Assembly: GCA_963971425.1 (NCBI GenBank)
Contig: OZ020524.1
Coordinates: 22,125,022-22,189,021 of the forward strand
Origin: Bryoerythrophyllum caledonicum
Lineage: Eukaryota; Streptophyta; Bryopsida; Pottiales; Pottiaceae
Length of the DNA: 64,000 nucleotides
Reading direction: 5' to 3'
The notes under the pieces are model-generated. The model worked only from the letters and a program-made list of their open reading frames with translations, was not told where the DNA came from and did no database searches. The stretch's first letter is position 1. Every line of letters begins with the position of its first letter. The translations under genes were made by a program, and so were the position numbers. Below, one piece after another: positions 1 through 11,218 of this stretch.

Positions 1-2464
1 AAATTCTGTAGGCACTCACAGCTCAAGAGGTTCAACTCCCTCAAATTCCTCAGCTCCCCAAGTGAATCCAGCAGCATCTTCAAGCTTGAACAACCACCTA
101 AATTCAGGACTATCAGCTCCTAGAAGGTACTGATATCCTCTGGTAAACTTTCAATGAACTTGCACTCAAGAGGAACACCTTCTACAACTTGGGAAAGCAG
201 ATACCACTGGGAAGCTCCAGAAGTTTTGGGCCATGGATACAGAGCTCTTGCAGTCCAAGAAGATGTCGAATGAATGAGGAGAGGGCTGTGCCATTGCAAC
301 TCACCTTTAGATCCCTAAACTATGAAGGTCTCTCATCGAGTCAGGAAACTGAGTAATCTTGTTGCATAGAACGGATTCAAACTTCACCAAGTTTCGCAGC
401 CTCTCCACTCACTCTGGAACTCCCTCCAGCTTGCGGCACCTGAACAACAGTAACGAAGCGAGCACCTCATAGCTTCCGATAGTCTCTGGCAATGACACCA
501 GGTTTGAACAATCTATCAAGTTGAAGCGACTCAAACTGCTCATCCCTCCCATGGACTCTGGCAAATGCTCTAACTTCGTACATCCTCAGAGTTTGAGATC
601 TATCAACTCGGTAAGGTGCCCAATGGTCTCCGGAAGGCTCTCCAAACTGGAACAATGCTCTAAATACAAAGTGTGTAGCTGTTCAGAGCCACTGATGGAA
701 GCAGGTATCGCTATTAAATCCTTGCAGCCATCAAGGATAAGTGTCTTCAACTTTGGAAATTGCCACATGCAATGCAGAAAGATTATTTGCATCTAATGGT
801 CATGCCAAGGTAATTACTCAACCTTTCGCTTAGCTCTGATTGCCCGCAAATTAACAGAGTGTCTTCAGAGTATAATCAGAACAGAAGATGACTCCTTCAC
901 TCACTGTATAACCAATGGGTATAGTTTTAGTCACTTTTATCATTTTGAGTTAAGCCGCAAACACAAACGAGGTGACATATATTAACATATCATGACATTT
1001 GAGTTCGGGTCCCAGAAGTGAGTCAGTTTGCTCGATGTCAAGTCAAGTACTACTAACTTCGGCATGTGCAGCATCTCACAGGGTAACGCCTCCATTGGCA
1101 ATCTCTGCCACCTGACATACCTCAATAGACGCGGAAATTTGATGAGATGTCCTTTGCAAGCATCCAAATTGAGCAGTCGCAAAACTTCCATCACACTAAG
1201 GTTCTGGTTGGAAAGGTCTTTCTTACTTTCAGCAAGAGAAAACGTTTCATCCTTTTCTGTCACGTGCACAACCAAGCAAGCTATGAAGTCATCAATAATA
1301 CAAGCTGATATGGCAACATGGAAGCAGGATCTTTTGTTCGTGCTCAACGCATACACCTATTACTTCGAGCAATAAGATCTTCACCAAAACCTACCACATC
1401 CAAACCACCTCATTATGCAACGTCCTAACTTAGCCAAAACGTAATTTTTCTGAAGTGTTAGCCTTACCTCTTCGTTTAGCAGCGATTTCACCGACTCGGG
1501 CATCCAAAGTCGGCTGCGCTTCCCTGGATTTAGTTCTGCCTCTGAGGTGACGATCGTACGACCCAAGTCTACAAGAAGGTCGTGCATGGTAAGGCGATGT
1601 TCGCCATCGATCTTCAGCAAAGACTTCTTCAAGAGGTTTCCGAGCCCAAGTTCCACTGACCATCCCAATGATGCCCAAACATCCTTGCACAAACGCATTG
1701 ATGTTCCCAGCAAGAAGCAAGCGACATCAAGAAACATATCCTTGTGTCTCCTTTCTAAGGAATCATAGCTCATTTTCAGTCTTTGAAACATTGTTGTGGT
1801 CCTGCAATAAGTCATGCTTCTGAAGACGCTCCAGAACCTCTCTCCATACCGAACGGTTCTGGTCCCGGTTTAGAAGCTTGCCTATGACCTCTAGTGTCAA
1901 AGGGTGCCCACTACAAGCCAGAGCTACCTCGCTTGCCAGCTCCTCGAATCCTTGAGCTGCAATGATTGAGTCAAATGCATGCCAACAAAGTATCCATTGG
2001 GAAGAAGCCCTCGACGCCATCAAGAACAATAAACGCATGCTTGCTCTGTAACGATTGCCTCAACAGGGTGCTCAAACCGGCCACGTTGTTCCCACTAAAA
2101 TCATTCAGAAGCTGACGTTGAAGAGAAACAAGCCCTAGGTCACCTTTGGATAGCTCCCTTGTAACATGCTCGATGCAGTAAAACCATCTCTTAAGCGCTC
2201 AAAAACCGCTTCTGCAAATGTGGTCTTTCCTATGCCACCCGTGCCAAAGATTCCCAGTATATATGGCCCTTTCTCCAGCATGTCTCCTGTGAAATAGAAA
2301 ACCTGGAGTGAGAAGGTCGTTGTCGCTGGCCATGACGGATTCCTACGCACCAGTAGGTGACATTCTGGTGAGACCGCAGCTCGCTTTTCTTCGCATCTCA
2401 TCACATACATATCTGCGATAAATATCTTCCAGTATTTGCATGAAGTAGTCTTAACATTGTCCAC
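1..2464 (-). pseudogene. NB-ARC/LRR (NLR) resistance-type gene, broken, partial at left edge
   Basis: Intracellular immune-receptor type gene. Reading from 2299 downward: an exon behind a CACAG acceptor encodes a P-loop (GIFGTGGIGKTTFAEAVF, about 2260-2210). A frameshift follows near 2190, then a kinase-2-like stretch (FIVLDGVE, about 2025), then directly a GLPL-like motif (SGHPLTLEVIGKLL, about 1905). About 60-70 residues normally lying between these (the RNBS-B/kinase-3 region) are missing. A second frameshift near 1790 leads to the ARC segment (LKMSYDSLERRHKDMFLDV) and the MHD motif (LTMHDLLVDLGRTIV, about 1600). The LRR part includes MEVLRLLNLDACKG and KLVVLDLTSSKLTHFW (1200-1000) and repeats at 790-300, with in-frame TGA and TAA stops. 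No TIR, coiled-coil or kinase domain is visible upstream. The wording of the LRR and MHD parts resembles TNL-type proteins. The gene continues beyond base 1. Frameshifts, stops and the internal gap together make a pseudogene likely. Confidence 0.85.
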
Positions 2465-2670
2465 GACAGTATGAAGACATAGCAGAAAAACATCACACAG
2501 CGAGAAACATCGGAACTTCTATGAAGCTGAGAAACCAAAACGAATTAGTAGGGTCTTGCTAAGATGCTTGAGTAGTTAAGATACCTAGTTCGCAGCATGC
2601 GGACATTCCTGCCGCCAGTTTCCATCTCCAAATCTAAATCGCAAGAGGTCACCTCTGAGAGATCGCATTT

Positions 2671-2817
2671 TCAGATCCCATAAGAACCAAAACACGTATT
2701 CTTCAACAATGCGCAAAAACACAGGAACGACATCGAGAAGAGAAGGAGAAAAAGGAGACGATCGCCGCACAACACTCCGAGCGATGTCAGCATGGATCTA
2801 ATGAGATTAGCAGCCAT
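2671..2817 (-). other. Possible hydrophobic 5' exon upstream of the NLR relic
   Basis: An ATG at 2817 opens 48 codons with a strongly hydrophobic centre (LLFLLLFSMSFLCFCALL), which would be a membrane anchor. It sits about 370 bases upstream of the NB-ARC exon on the same strand. I see no splice pair that clearly joins it to the NLR and no family match, so it may be chance. Confidence 0.2.
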
Positions 2818-3239
2818 GGAACCTAATTTCAGGAGCACGGATGATTCGCGGTGAATTTTACCAAATTCTAGAACCATGCCTGGATATCGTGTTCATGGTA
2901 AAATACTTCAAAAAAATTCGTACTAATGCTGACAAAATGACATATTCATTATGAATGATCTCATTCCACTTCTAATTGAAGGATCTTGTTATGTACTACT
3001 AGATGAATACATCAGATTTTTTATATGATTTTTTAGCTTCAGGATTGGAAGATTATAGTATTTAAGATAGGCGAATTGGCCTTTTTGTACCTTGATTTTT
3101 CAAAGTGAGCACTCTGAGGGTGTATTTTGCACTTGGTGCTAGAGTGGTGTTAGCAAGATGAATTGTAGTGCGACTTTAGACTAGATTCATTTGCTAACAT
3201 CATTCCTAACTCCAAGTGCAAACATATCCCAAGGATTCT

Positions 3240-3850
3240 TGACGGAATGAAATCCTTACATTATGCAAGGTCGCTACTCTTTACCATCTCAACAATCTGT
3301 ATGATGTGAGGTACATGTCCAAAAAATTCACGCATGTTAAAAGTGTTTATTAAAATATCCAACACAATCATGCAGCAAAGAGAATCCAAAATCCCCAAAA
3401 AATACGTTTAATTTTTTTGTGATGTGAGTTTCATATATAATTTTTGATCCAATTGGTGAACATTAAGGTTATTATGTTGCATCTATTTATGTGGAAATAT
3501 CAACGCATGGTGTCCAGAAACTTGATTCTCTTGGTGTGAAAATTTTGCACTTTAGGAAGATTTTCCTTTGTACAATTCCAAAGGAAGTTATGTTGGTTAG
3601 TTGTATACAAAATTTCAAATTTTTTTTATAACTATATAAACTATCCAAACTACCTACCCTCCCACAAAAACTACTTCTAGCAGCATAACTTTTCATCAAA
3701 TGTCTGATTTTTGAAAAAATGATATTCCCACAACACCTTTAGAAACCTGCCCATCTATTGTAAAAGCCCTCTAGGAGAATTGACACCACAAGAAGCTGCG
3801 CGGGTTTTTAAAAACTCGATTTTGCAACATTAGTCCTTTAGGGCTAACTT
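3240..3850 (+). mobile_element. Family A element remnant (3' half)
   Basis: The stretch ends in GTCCTTTAGGGCTAAC and shares ordered blocks with the longer family A copies: a tract on a theme of ATAACTTTTCATCAAATGTC, then GAATTGACACCACA, then the terminal GTCCTTTAG. It is diverged and lacks a recognisable 5' terminus. Bases 2880-3240, between it and the NLR relic, show no gene. Confidence 0.5.
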
Positions 3851-3906
3851 GAATTTACAGTCGCAAGAATGCACAAGAGGTTGGTGCAACCGTGATCTTA
3901 GAAAAA

Positions 3907-4135
3907 TTAACCCCCTAAAGGACCAAGTGTCCCCTCGGGATACAAAATTTTTACACTTTGACAACAATAATCTTTCAATCCTTACGGTCAAAATTCACAA
4001 AAGAATTTACCACATCGTCTCATATAAGTATAGGAGAGGATGCTACGCTTACATTCTCAAATAAATGATCTTGGCAAGTTTTTGGTCGAAGGAGTAGAGA
4101 TTCCTCTTAAATGCCTTGGTACTCCAGGGGTTTAA
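3907..4135 (+). mobile_element. Family A short element (229 bp), TTAA-flanked
   Basis: It starts TTAACCCCCTAAAGGACCAA and ends CTTGGTACTCCAGGGGTTTAA, so the ends are inverted repeats inside TTAA. Read in reverse, the interior matches the element at 12982-13202 (AAGGCATTT, then AGAGGAATC). No coding capacity; a non-autonomous element. TTAA at both ends is the target preference of piggyBac-type transposases; that assignment is inference. Confidence 0.65.
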
Positions 4136-4396
4136 GCAGATCGGAAATTTTGTAAGCTTATCGACTCCTGAAATTCTACAAACATGAATCAAGGTCGATA
4201 GTTCTTACGAAGAGCGCCTCGTACCGTTTCACATAGTTCGCTTTCACAGGGCCTGGAGTCGTTTTGGCGTGACCGTGCTCATCTCTCGGTGCGCGGCCTG
4301 GGATTATATCTCGACATATGCACAACATTTGTCCTACAAGTTGACATACTAGGCTGGTCTATGCAAAGCTGACAAGGGACAAGAAACAACGCGCTT

Positions 4397-4525
4397 ATCG
4401 AGAACGGAGGGACGACGGTGTCGCCAAGGCAGCTGGTGGCTGATGTTGTTGCAGGCCTTCAAGAAGCTGTGCGTTGGGACAACTGCCTCAAGTGGTTGCA
4501 ATTTCTCCACAGACGTTATTTATGA
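4397..4525 (+). other. Short coding-like patch, unrecognised
   Basis: A GC-richer stretch reads IENGGTTVSPRQLVADVVAG and continues with a Trp-containing segment (WDNCLKWLQFLHRRYL) to a TGA. Composition and residue mix look coding against AT-rich surroundings, but it is short and I do not recognise it. It may be a captured gene fragment. The rest of 4136-5026, downstream of the HD-Zip gene, shows no other gene. Confidence 0.2.
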
Positions 4526-5026
4526 CGAACATGAGTATATCGGTACGTGAATTCTCCTCACATGTTCTACTCAGACTGGCGAATGTCCTTGGCTGACACA
4601 AAACAGTAGTACGCGTTGTAACACATTTGGATCAAATGTTTGGTAGCTTCTCACCAAAACCGCAATCGGTCTGTTTATTAAATGGCATACAACACATATA
4701 ACGTCCGCTTATTCCGTGGTCTCAAAGGACACAAATCCTTCTAAATTGCGTCGCTGATGCCGAAGTCATTTTGCCCTCGCTTAATTTGACAAAATGAAGT
4801 GCATCAGCAGGACGATTATTCTTCTGTCTCACTCCCTTATTCCTCCTGGTATACATATAATTGATTTTCTCTGCTAATTCGTACATACAGTATAACAACA
4901 TCATCTTCTATAACTCCGCCTTATTACTATCACACAGGTTTCTAAATTACAACCAGCTGCATTAGACGAGCCAGGAAAAAAATTTAGAGCTACAAATCAA
5001 GCATATACAGTTGTACAGGTCAGCGC

Positions 5027-6166
5027 TTAAGCGAAAGAGTCCCACCACGGGAGCACCCCGCGCTCCAACATGGGAGGCAGGAAGAAGTTGCAGCTCGGAT
5101 CGACCTGGAAGCTGCCGCACGGTCCATCCTCCATCTTCACATTGAACGGCTCTCCCGGAGCCACAAAGAGTTGCTCGTCCTCCTGCTGCTGCTGCTGCAG
5201 CGCCTGCTGGTTGGAGGTGCCCGCCGTGGTGCGCGGGCTGTCTGAGTCCAGAAGCTCCGAGCTGGAGTCCACCGTGGAATCCTCCACCGCCACGGGCGCA
5301 CACTTCGATTTCGCCACCTCGGATTTACATGGAGTCGAGTCCCCCGATTGCGAGTCCTGGCAGGCGCCTGAGAGCCGCTGAACCTGGAAGTCACGGGAGT
5401 TGTTAGCGTTGGAGAAGACGATCAGGCGCTGATATCTATGCGCCTACTCGGGTGATACTAGTCTGATAACCTGTGAAGGCTGTCTGTACGACGACAGAAG
5501 TCACTGATTTCTTCAAGGGGAGTTTGGTTTACCTCTGCTTGGAGGGCCTCTTTCTCTCGGAGCGCGGTTTCGAAGTCGGCTTTCAGCTTGAGGTAGCCCG
5601 AGTTGAGCATTTCGTAGTCGCGCTCGAGCTGCTTCGTCTTCCAGCGCGCGCGGCGGTTCTGGAACCAGACCGCGACCTGGCGCGGCTGCAGCCCGAGGTC
5701 CTTGGCCAGCTGCATTTTGCGCTCCGGCTCCAGCTTGTTCTCCATCTCGAAGTTGCGCTCCAGCGAGCGCACCTGGTCGAACGAGAGCCGGCGCTTCTTC
5801 TCCACCGGGCCGTGCGAGAAGCCAATGTCCTCGTCCACGTCCTCCAGCTCCGCCTGATCCTCCAGACAGGCCCCGCCGACGTCAAATGCCGGATAGAACG
5901 CGCGCTTCTGCCCGCACCCGGCAATTGCATCCTCCAGACCGCCAGTCGACCTCGGAACTGCACACAAACAACAAAACCCGCACACAATCAACACACAACC
6001 AGACACGACTCACGCTCCAGAACGCACTCAATCCACTCCTCATCCACGCACCTTGGAACCCGACGTGAGGATTGCACGACGACAGCATCGCAACCAGCGA
6101 GTTCGGACCACTGTTCCGCATGAGCATCATATTCGCCCCTCGAAAGCTAGACGCGGCCATCGCCAT
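5027..6166 (-). CDS. HD-Zip class I homeodomain-leucine zipper transcription factor
   Basis: DNA-binding regulator; HD-Zip I proteins dimerise through the zipper and bind CAATNATTG-type sites, often in water-stress and growth responses. Three exons: 6166-6052, 5957-5533 and 5383-5027. Introns of 94 bp (GTGCGT...GTGCAG) and 149 bp (GTAAAC...TTCCAG) sit in phases 1 and 0. The joined CDS is 897 nt (298 residues plus TAA). The homeodomain spans about residues 91-148, starting [17 protein letters not shown], with recognition helix [16 protein letters not shown]. The zipper follows at once, with heptad positions L149, L156, L163, A170, L177 and L184. No START or MEKHLA domain follows, which separates class I from III and IV; no CPSCE motif, arguing against class II. 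An acidic segment (residues 72-84) precedes the homeodomain. The C-terminus holds a Gln run (5210-5195) and ends in a Trp-rich acidic motif (LPWWDSFA) like class I activation tails. Start chosen as the first ATG of exon 1. No damage seen. Confidence 0.92.
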
Positions 6167-6392
6167 GCTCGCCCCGCAAACACAACTCGCCCTCCGCCAA
6201 TTCTAGAAGATCAGTCCAAGTCGAATTCCAGACGCCATAGCCAATGCTGGAGATCAACACTGATTGAACGGATCCTGTCTTCCGTAGTGGTAGTACATAC
6301 CACCACCCACTGCACCTTCCCCTCAGCTGCAGAAGCCGCAGTGAAGCAGCACCGGCCAACTTGAAAGCTCCGAAAGGGAGAGCGAGGGGCGA

Positions 6393-6399
6393 TTTATAA
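6393..6399 (-). promoter_or_regulatory. TATA box of the HD-Zip I gene
   Basis: On the minus strand the sequence reads TTATAAA within a GC-rich context, 230 bp upstream of the ATG. This would place transcription start near 6365 and give a 5' leader of roughly 200 bases. The flanking region 6400-6815 has no ORF of note and is the likely promoter. Confidence 0.55.
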
Positions 6400-6767
6400 C
6401 ATCCCCGGGGATCAAAGTTACCCCAACAATTTCACCGCGTGAGTGGAAAAGGTCGGTTTGGAAGTCAATGCAGCTTTCACCCGGTTCGCCGGCGTGTGGG
6501 CCCCAACAGCGTAGCTGTGCGAGGGCAAAATATGGGCGCATTGCGACAAGCGACGAGACGCAGAGTTACTGTCGTGCATGACACTCGGCCGCTTACTCGG
6601 TCGTCCCTAGCACAATTTTCCTTGTCCTAAATCTCAGCCTGAGGTCCGTCGTTAACTATTTTTATCTTTTATTCTCCAATATTCAGATCTCAAACTCTGT
6701 TTCTTTTCTCGCTTTTCCATTTCTTTTCTTCTTTTTCTGAGGCTACCACCAAATTACTGGAGCTGAG

Positions 6768-6773
6768 CACGTG
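6768..6773. promoter_or_regulatory. CACGTG G-box/ABRE-core upstream of HD-Zip I gene
   Basis: A perfect CACGTG palindrome lies about 370 bp upstream of the TATA box. G-boxes are bound by bZIP and bHLH factors, and ABA response elements have this core. A single site is weak evidence; its use here is inference. Confidence 0.25.
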
Positions 6774-6818
6774 TCTGTCTTTTTGTATCTTTCTGGAGTC
6801 GAGTATTTTGGTGAGGGC

Positions 6819-7092
6819 CCATGGCGAACTGACCCCCTCGTTGGTGGTACCCGAGGTGGCCATGAGGTGGTGGGGCCAAAACTAGCCCCTATTTTGTTTT
6901 TGGATGGGGCCCTTTTGTAGCAAGAGAAGGTCTTTCTAGGTGAACAATGGCCGTAGTCCCCTAATTCGTCAAAAAAAAATCCAAAAAAAACCCCTGGACC
7001 CCCCAAAATACAAGGGCCGGAAAATGACCCCATGCAACTAAAATGGGGCTCACCTCGGGTAAGGACAAGCGAGGGGGTCAATTCGCCTTGGC
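6819..7092 (-). mobile_element. Family D MITE, copy 1
   Basis: A GC-rich, roughly 275-bp element in reverse orientation. On the minus strand it begins GCCAAGGCGAATTGACCCCC and closes with the inverted counterpart near 6819-6840. It is about 15 bp from copy 2, in opposite orientation. Interior tracts GGGGCCCAT and the long A/T runs match the other copies. No coding capacity. Confidence 0.7.
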
Positions 7093-7107
7093 CTCTTGGG
7101 TGCATGG

Positions 7108-7384
7108 GCCAGGGCAAATTGACCCCCTCGCTCGTCCTTACCCGAGGTGAGCCCCGTTTTAGTGGCATGGGGTCATTTTTCTAGCCCTCTTATTTTGGGG
7201 GGTCTAGAGGCTTTTTTGGAATTTTTTTCGACAAATTTGGGGCCTACGGCCATTGTTGGCTCCACGAGACCCTCCCTTGCTATAAATAATGCCCCATCCA
7301 AAAACAAAATAGGGGCCAGGTTTGGCTCCACCACCTCGTGGCCCCCTCGAGTAAGGACGAGCGAGGGGGTCAATTTGCCCTGGC
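7108..7384 (+). mobile_element. Family D MITE, copy 2
   Basis: Begins GCCAGGGCAAATTGACCCCC and ends GGGGGTCAATTTGCCCTGGC, an almost perfect terminal inverted repeat that extends inward over about 40 bases. The interior matches 19079-19352. No clear target duplication remains here; the left neighbour is the inverted copy 1. Confidence 0.8.
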
Positions 7385-7406
7385 CTGGATGCATATCAGT
7401 TACTTA

Positions 7407-7712
7407 GGGCCGATTAATGCTATGACCAAGTTGAGAGGCAGACCTTCACAATTTTAGCCCAAACTAAGGCAAGAGATCAAAATAGCAAGCTAAAAAATAT
7501 GGTTTGATTGTTTCATTAAAATAAATGACTATTGTAACTCTTGAAGGAAGTTTGGGTATGCCAAAAATGGCAACCCACGTTTAGTTCACGAGGCCATCAT
7601 TTTGGCGCCAAAAGTCTTTCAGAGTGTTGGCATGTAAGCACAATGGAGGGCTATGGACTTTGGACTTGATCTTTGGTGTGAAGACACTAGACCTTGGCCA
7701 TTCTTACAATAT
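7407..7712 (+). mobile_element. Family E MITE, diverged copy
   Basis: The left end (GGGCCGATTAATGCTATGAC followed by CAAGTTGAGAGGC) matches the left end of the element at 54583. Shared interior blocks include GGAAGTTTGGGT, a run on CAAAAATGGCAACCC, and AGTGTTGGCATGTAAGCACA. The right end is diverged near 7700 (CTAGACCTTGGCC). Confidence 0.55.
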
Positions 7713-9028
7713 AATTGGTGGCATACTAGGCTACGTGTGGTCTGCAATGGGAAAACTATAAGAGCATCCTTACAACTGCACTTTGAGCAAGATTGAAGCA
7801 GCAAACTTGGATGAAGAATTATGTGGCCTGTTTATAAAGTACAGTTGGCACACCAACATGAAGAGTCATGGAAGGGTATGCTAAATTTATCCGTAAGGGT
7901 GCCCTAATATACTTTCTCCTGCAGAGACTTCTGGGTCAACTTAGTCAGCCACGAGCTGGGAGAAGAGTCAAAGTTGTCAGGGTTCAGAGGGTGCACTATG
8001 GGGGAAGCTCCTTCTCGTCTCCTTTCCTGCTGTGGAATGATACAGGGAATTCTCCTATTGATATTGTGAAACCACAAACCTCTGAGTTCCTAATTTCACT
8101 TCTTGTGTGCAGATTATGCCTCCATCCCCAGAAATTTGATCGAATGCTCCATCATGCTACTTAGCCGCACAGCAAGCATGAGATGACTACCTCTTCAACT
8201 GATGTGGAGGGTACTTGGGGATTATATTATTTAGTGCATGCTGCACTGATAACACAAACTTATTGTGATTTTGAAACTAGATCAAGTGTAAGATGCCATA
8301 ATTTAGGGTGATGTTCACCGTTGTCACAGTTTTTATAAGAATCAACACATGATTATTGCACTAGGTCTAAGTCTTGCCCGAGATAAAATTACTAGAGTTC
8401 CAGATATATGCCATTAAATAATTATTTTTCAATATTTACATTGTCTCTCATTTTTTAAATATTGAGCTTTCACCTTTTCCTATACTTTTCACTAGAAGTT
8501 GGAAAATAATCATCCATAAAGTGCATGGACCACTGCCATTTTTCTTTCAATAAACTTGCACCCTTGCTTGTACCTAACCAAAAAGGTTTAATAAATAACT
8601 CAAAAGTTGATCATTATGATTGTCTATGCATTTCAATGTCCAATTCAATTAACATAGAATCTTCTTTACTTTAAAACTTGGACCACAAGTTACCTAAAAT
8701 TAGAAGACGAGGTTTCCATGCTACACCAAGTTTGAGTATAGCACCTCTATTGCCCATATGACTTTCTAGATTTGATTTTTTCCTATTTTTTCTAAAATTA
8801 CATTGTTCTAGTGTCAGCTTTTCATCCAATGAGGAAAGAAACAATCAAAACTATTGGAAAATGGCATCAAGCCCAAATTTGGTTACGGAGCTAGTAAATA
8901 GAAATAAACAAAAAGTAAGGGCTTGGAGGCCTCTTAATTTTGTGTAGGAGAGCACGACTAGATTTAACGGTAACATGTCACCGGGAGCCTAACATTACAT
9001 TTGTCACACAAAAAAATTACATATAGTG
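7713..9028. other. AT-rich gene-free stretch
   Basis: I see no supportable gene. An open frame of 98 codons at 7868-8164 on the plus strand has no recognisable motif. The remainder is low-complexity AT-rich DNA. Confidence 0.5.
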
Positions 9029-9036
9029 GTAACAAG

Positions 9037-9318
9037 GGATTTGCCTAAATACCCCGGTCGAGTGTTGCACCAAGCCTCACGCTTGGTAGGACGGAGGAGG
9101 GTAGGGACAAACCGGCCCCAATTTCTATGATGGAGGGGGGGGCTTATTTGATCAATATGGGGTCCTGCAGGAGTAATTTGGGATTGTAGGCCCCAAATTT
9201 GTCCAAACAAATTCCCAAAAAAGCCTCTATAGCCCTGAAAGTTTAAAGGCCAAAAAAAATGGACCACCCAAGGCTGAGGCTTGGTGCAACGCTAGACCAG
9301 GGTAAATAGGGAGATCCC
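9037..9318 (+). mobile_element. Family C hAT-like MITE, copy 1 (282 bp)
   Basis: Terminal inverted repeats of about 45 bp, starting GGATTTGCCTAAATACCCCG and continuing to TTGCACCAAGCC. The flanks carry an exact 8-bp duplication, GTAACAAG, at 9029-9036 and 9319-9326. An 8-bp duplication is the hAT signature. The length of 282 bp equals that of copy 2. No coding capacity. Confidence 0.85.
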
Positions 9319-9326
9319 GTAACAAG

Positions 9327-11218
9327 TCACTGGGAGCCTGACATTACATTTGTCACACAAAAAAATCACACGTAGGGGTAACAAGTCATCCAGAGCCTGA
9401 CATTAGGCTAAAGTCCACAAAATTCACTGTTAGTGTGCACGAGGAGGATGACATGATGGGCTGTGGGTGTAAGGATGCCGTACTTGTCAGATTGAGTGCT
9501 GGTAACTCACTCTCCATCAGTACTTACTGAATCACACTACAGCATGGCTACACAAAGCCTGATGATGGGTCTGCTGCATGTGCCTCCTACGAGCTTGACA
9601 CAGCAGGATTTTTCTATTTTTTATTTTTTTTAATAAAATAATCTAAAGAAAATATTGTATTGCATATTGGGCTTTCATGGCATCCCTCTTTATAGTGAAT
9701 TTCAAAGATTTTGAAGGAAGGTGCTGTAGCATTGCCGTATTTTTGCCACTTCTGAGACGAAATTCATTCATTGGCATTCATTTTTCAACAAGGCAATATA
9801 TTTTCTTTGAAATGGGCTTTGAAAAAGCAAAAAGAGATCATCCATGGATTGTAATGTTTACTTGTTTTCTTCGCACGTACCGGTAGCTTGATTTGACATG
9901 CACAGTCAAGTTAGTGATTGTTGCAAAGCTTTTGCTATTGAAAAGTGATTGTGGCCGAATTGTTGTTCTCCATCCATGACTTTGAAGGCAATGCTCGTTG
10001 GCTGAAGCAAATTTGCACCAATGGTGGAACCTCTTTTCTCTTATTTCGAAGAACTTGAATTTATTTTCTTAATCAATTGTATTTTCTTTTGCATTGAATT
10101 TTGAGGGTGCATTATGTTATTTTTAAGCATTCCATGCTATCCATAGTGGTTTTTCTCAATGGCTGACAATATTCAAGTTTGTAATTTCCAAAATTCAAAG
10201 GAAGTTTCCATAAAGTGGTTGTTGGTCATTGGCTAGAGCTTGACCTATTTTACTTGGAACCCACTTCGTCCCACAAGCGTTGCTCCAAGAGGCAGCCTCG
10301 GGAAGGTGGAAGGGCGGCGTGGAATGAGCATTTTGGCCATTTTCTTGAAGTTCTTTTTTCTTACCAATAATGTATTCTCTTCAAGCTCCATGACTAAAGA
10401 AAGTGAGAGAGGAAACTTTAAAAAAATTGGACATTTAAGAAGTAAAAATTGATTAGGGATTTGCCAAATAGTTTGAGCCACAACCTCTCAACTCAACCCT
10501 TGAGCTTTCACTCTACACATATTGCATATTCTTATGTTTTTTTCCTACTCCAAAACTAGACATCTTGGTCCTCGATGGAGTTTGGTCCTTGGTCCTATTG
10601 TTAATGCCCCCTAACTCCTAATCCTTATGGATGTAGCCTAACCCGCTGTACCATAGTTGAAACTGCAGTGGTGGATGGTCTACACAGTGTCTCAAGCCAG
10701 TCCACCAATGCACAGTCCCCGAGATTGACATGCCACCAGTGGGCTGAATTCAACTCACAGTGGCTGGAGCATCTTCACCAGTGACATGTACAGCAATGGC
10801 TCAACACAGAGACTGAAAAGACTGATTCAAGAAGCCAGCTCCACCCACACGTAATTAAAATTCAAGGTCAATAAAAAATGCAGTGCTCAAGTTCATTCAT
10901 CAAGAATTTCAGGAGATGGATCTGTATAATTGGCTACAAACAAGACCCTTATTTTATGAGAGTTTACACCCCTGCCAAGATTCCCCTGATGGCATATAAT
11001 TTTTTCTTCTTTTCTTTTTTTCTTTTCTGCAGGAGAGACCGAAATTTTATTGCAGAGAAGAAACTAGAAACCACACAAAGAGCTTGTTAGGGCTGGCCAC
11101 ACAACTGGACAACTCACGAAACTCACGGATTCATGGCAAATACTTCAGGAGCATATGAAAATTGAAGTAACTCTACAGCATGAATGCCTTTTTCAAAGTT
11201 TATCAAAGGTCATGTTTC
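9327..11218. other. Gene-poor AT-rich stretch
   Basis: No gene I can support. A patch at 9330-9400 repeats wording found just before copy 1 of family C (ACATTACATTTGTCACACAA, also at 8991-9011), so a local duplication is likely. Short open frames at 9677-9886, 10240-10452 and 10878-11090 lack motifs. Confidence 0.5.

Noticed and set aside
5473..6123. Long plus-strand frame of 216 codons opposite the HD-Zip gene
   Set aside because: Antisense shadow of a GC-rich coding exon; the minus strand has the homeodomain and splice sites.
6743..7168. Open frames of 141 and 86 codons in the GC-rich block behind the HD-Zip promoter
   Set aside because: They lie entirely within family D MITEs and follow their repeat sequence; no protein family.
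7868..8164. 98-codon plus-strand frame
   Set aside because: No motif, no splice context and ordinary composition for the region; not supportable as a gene.
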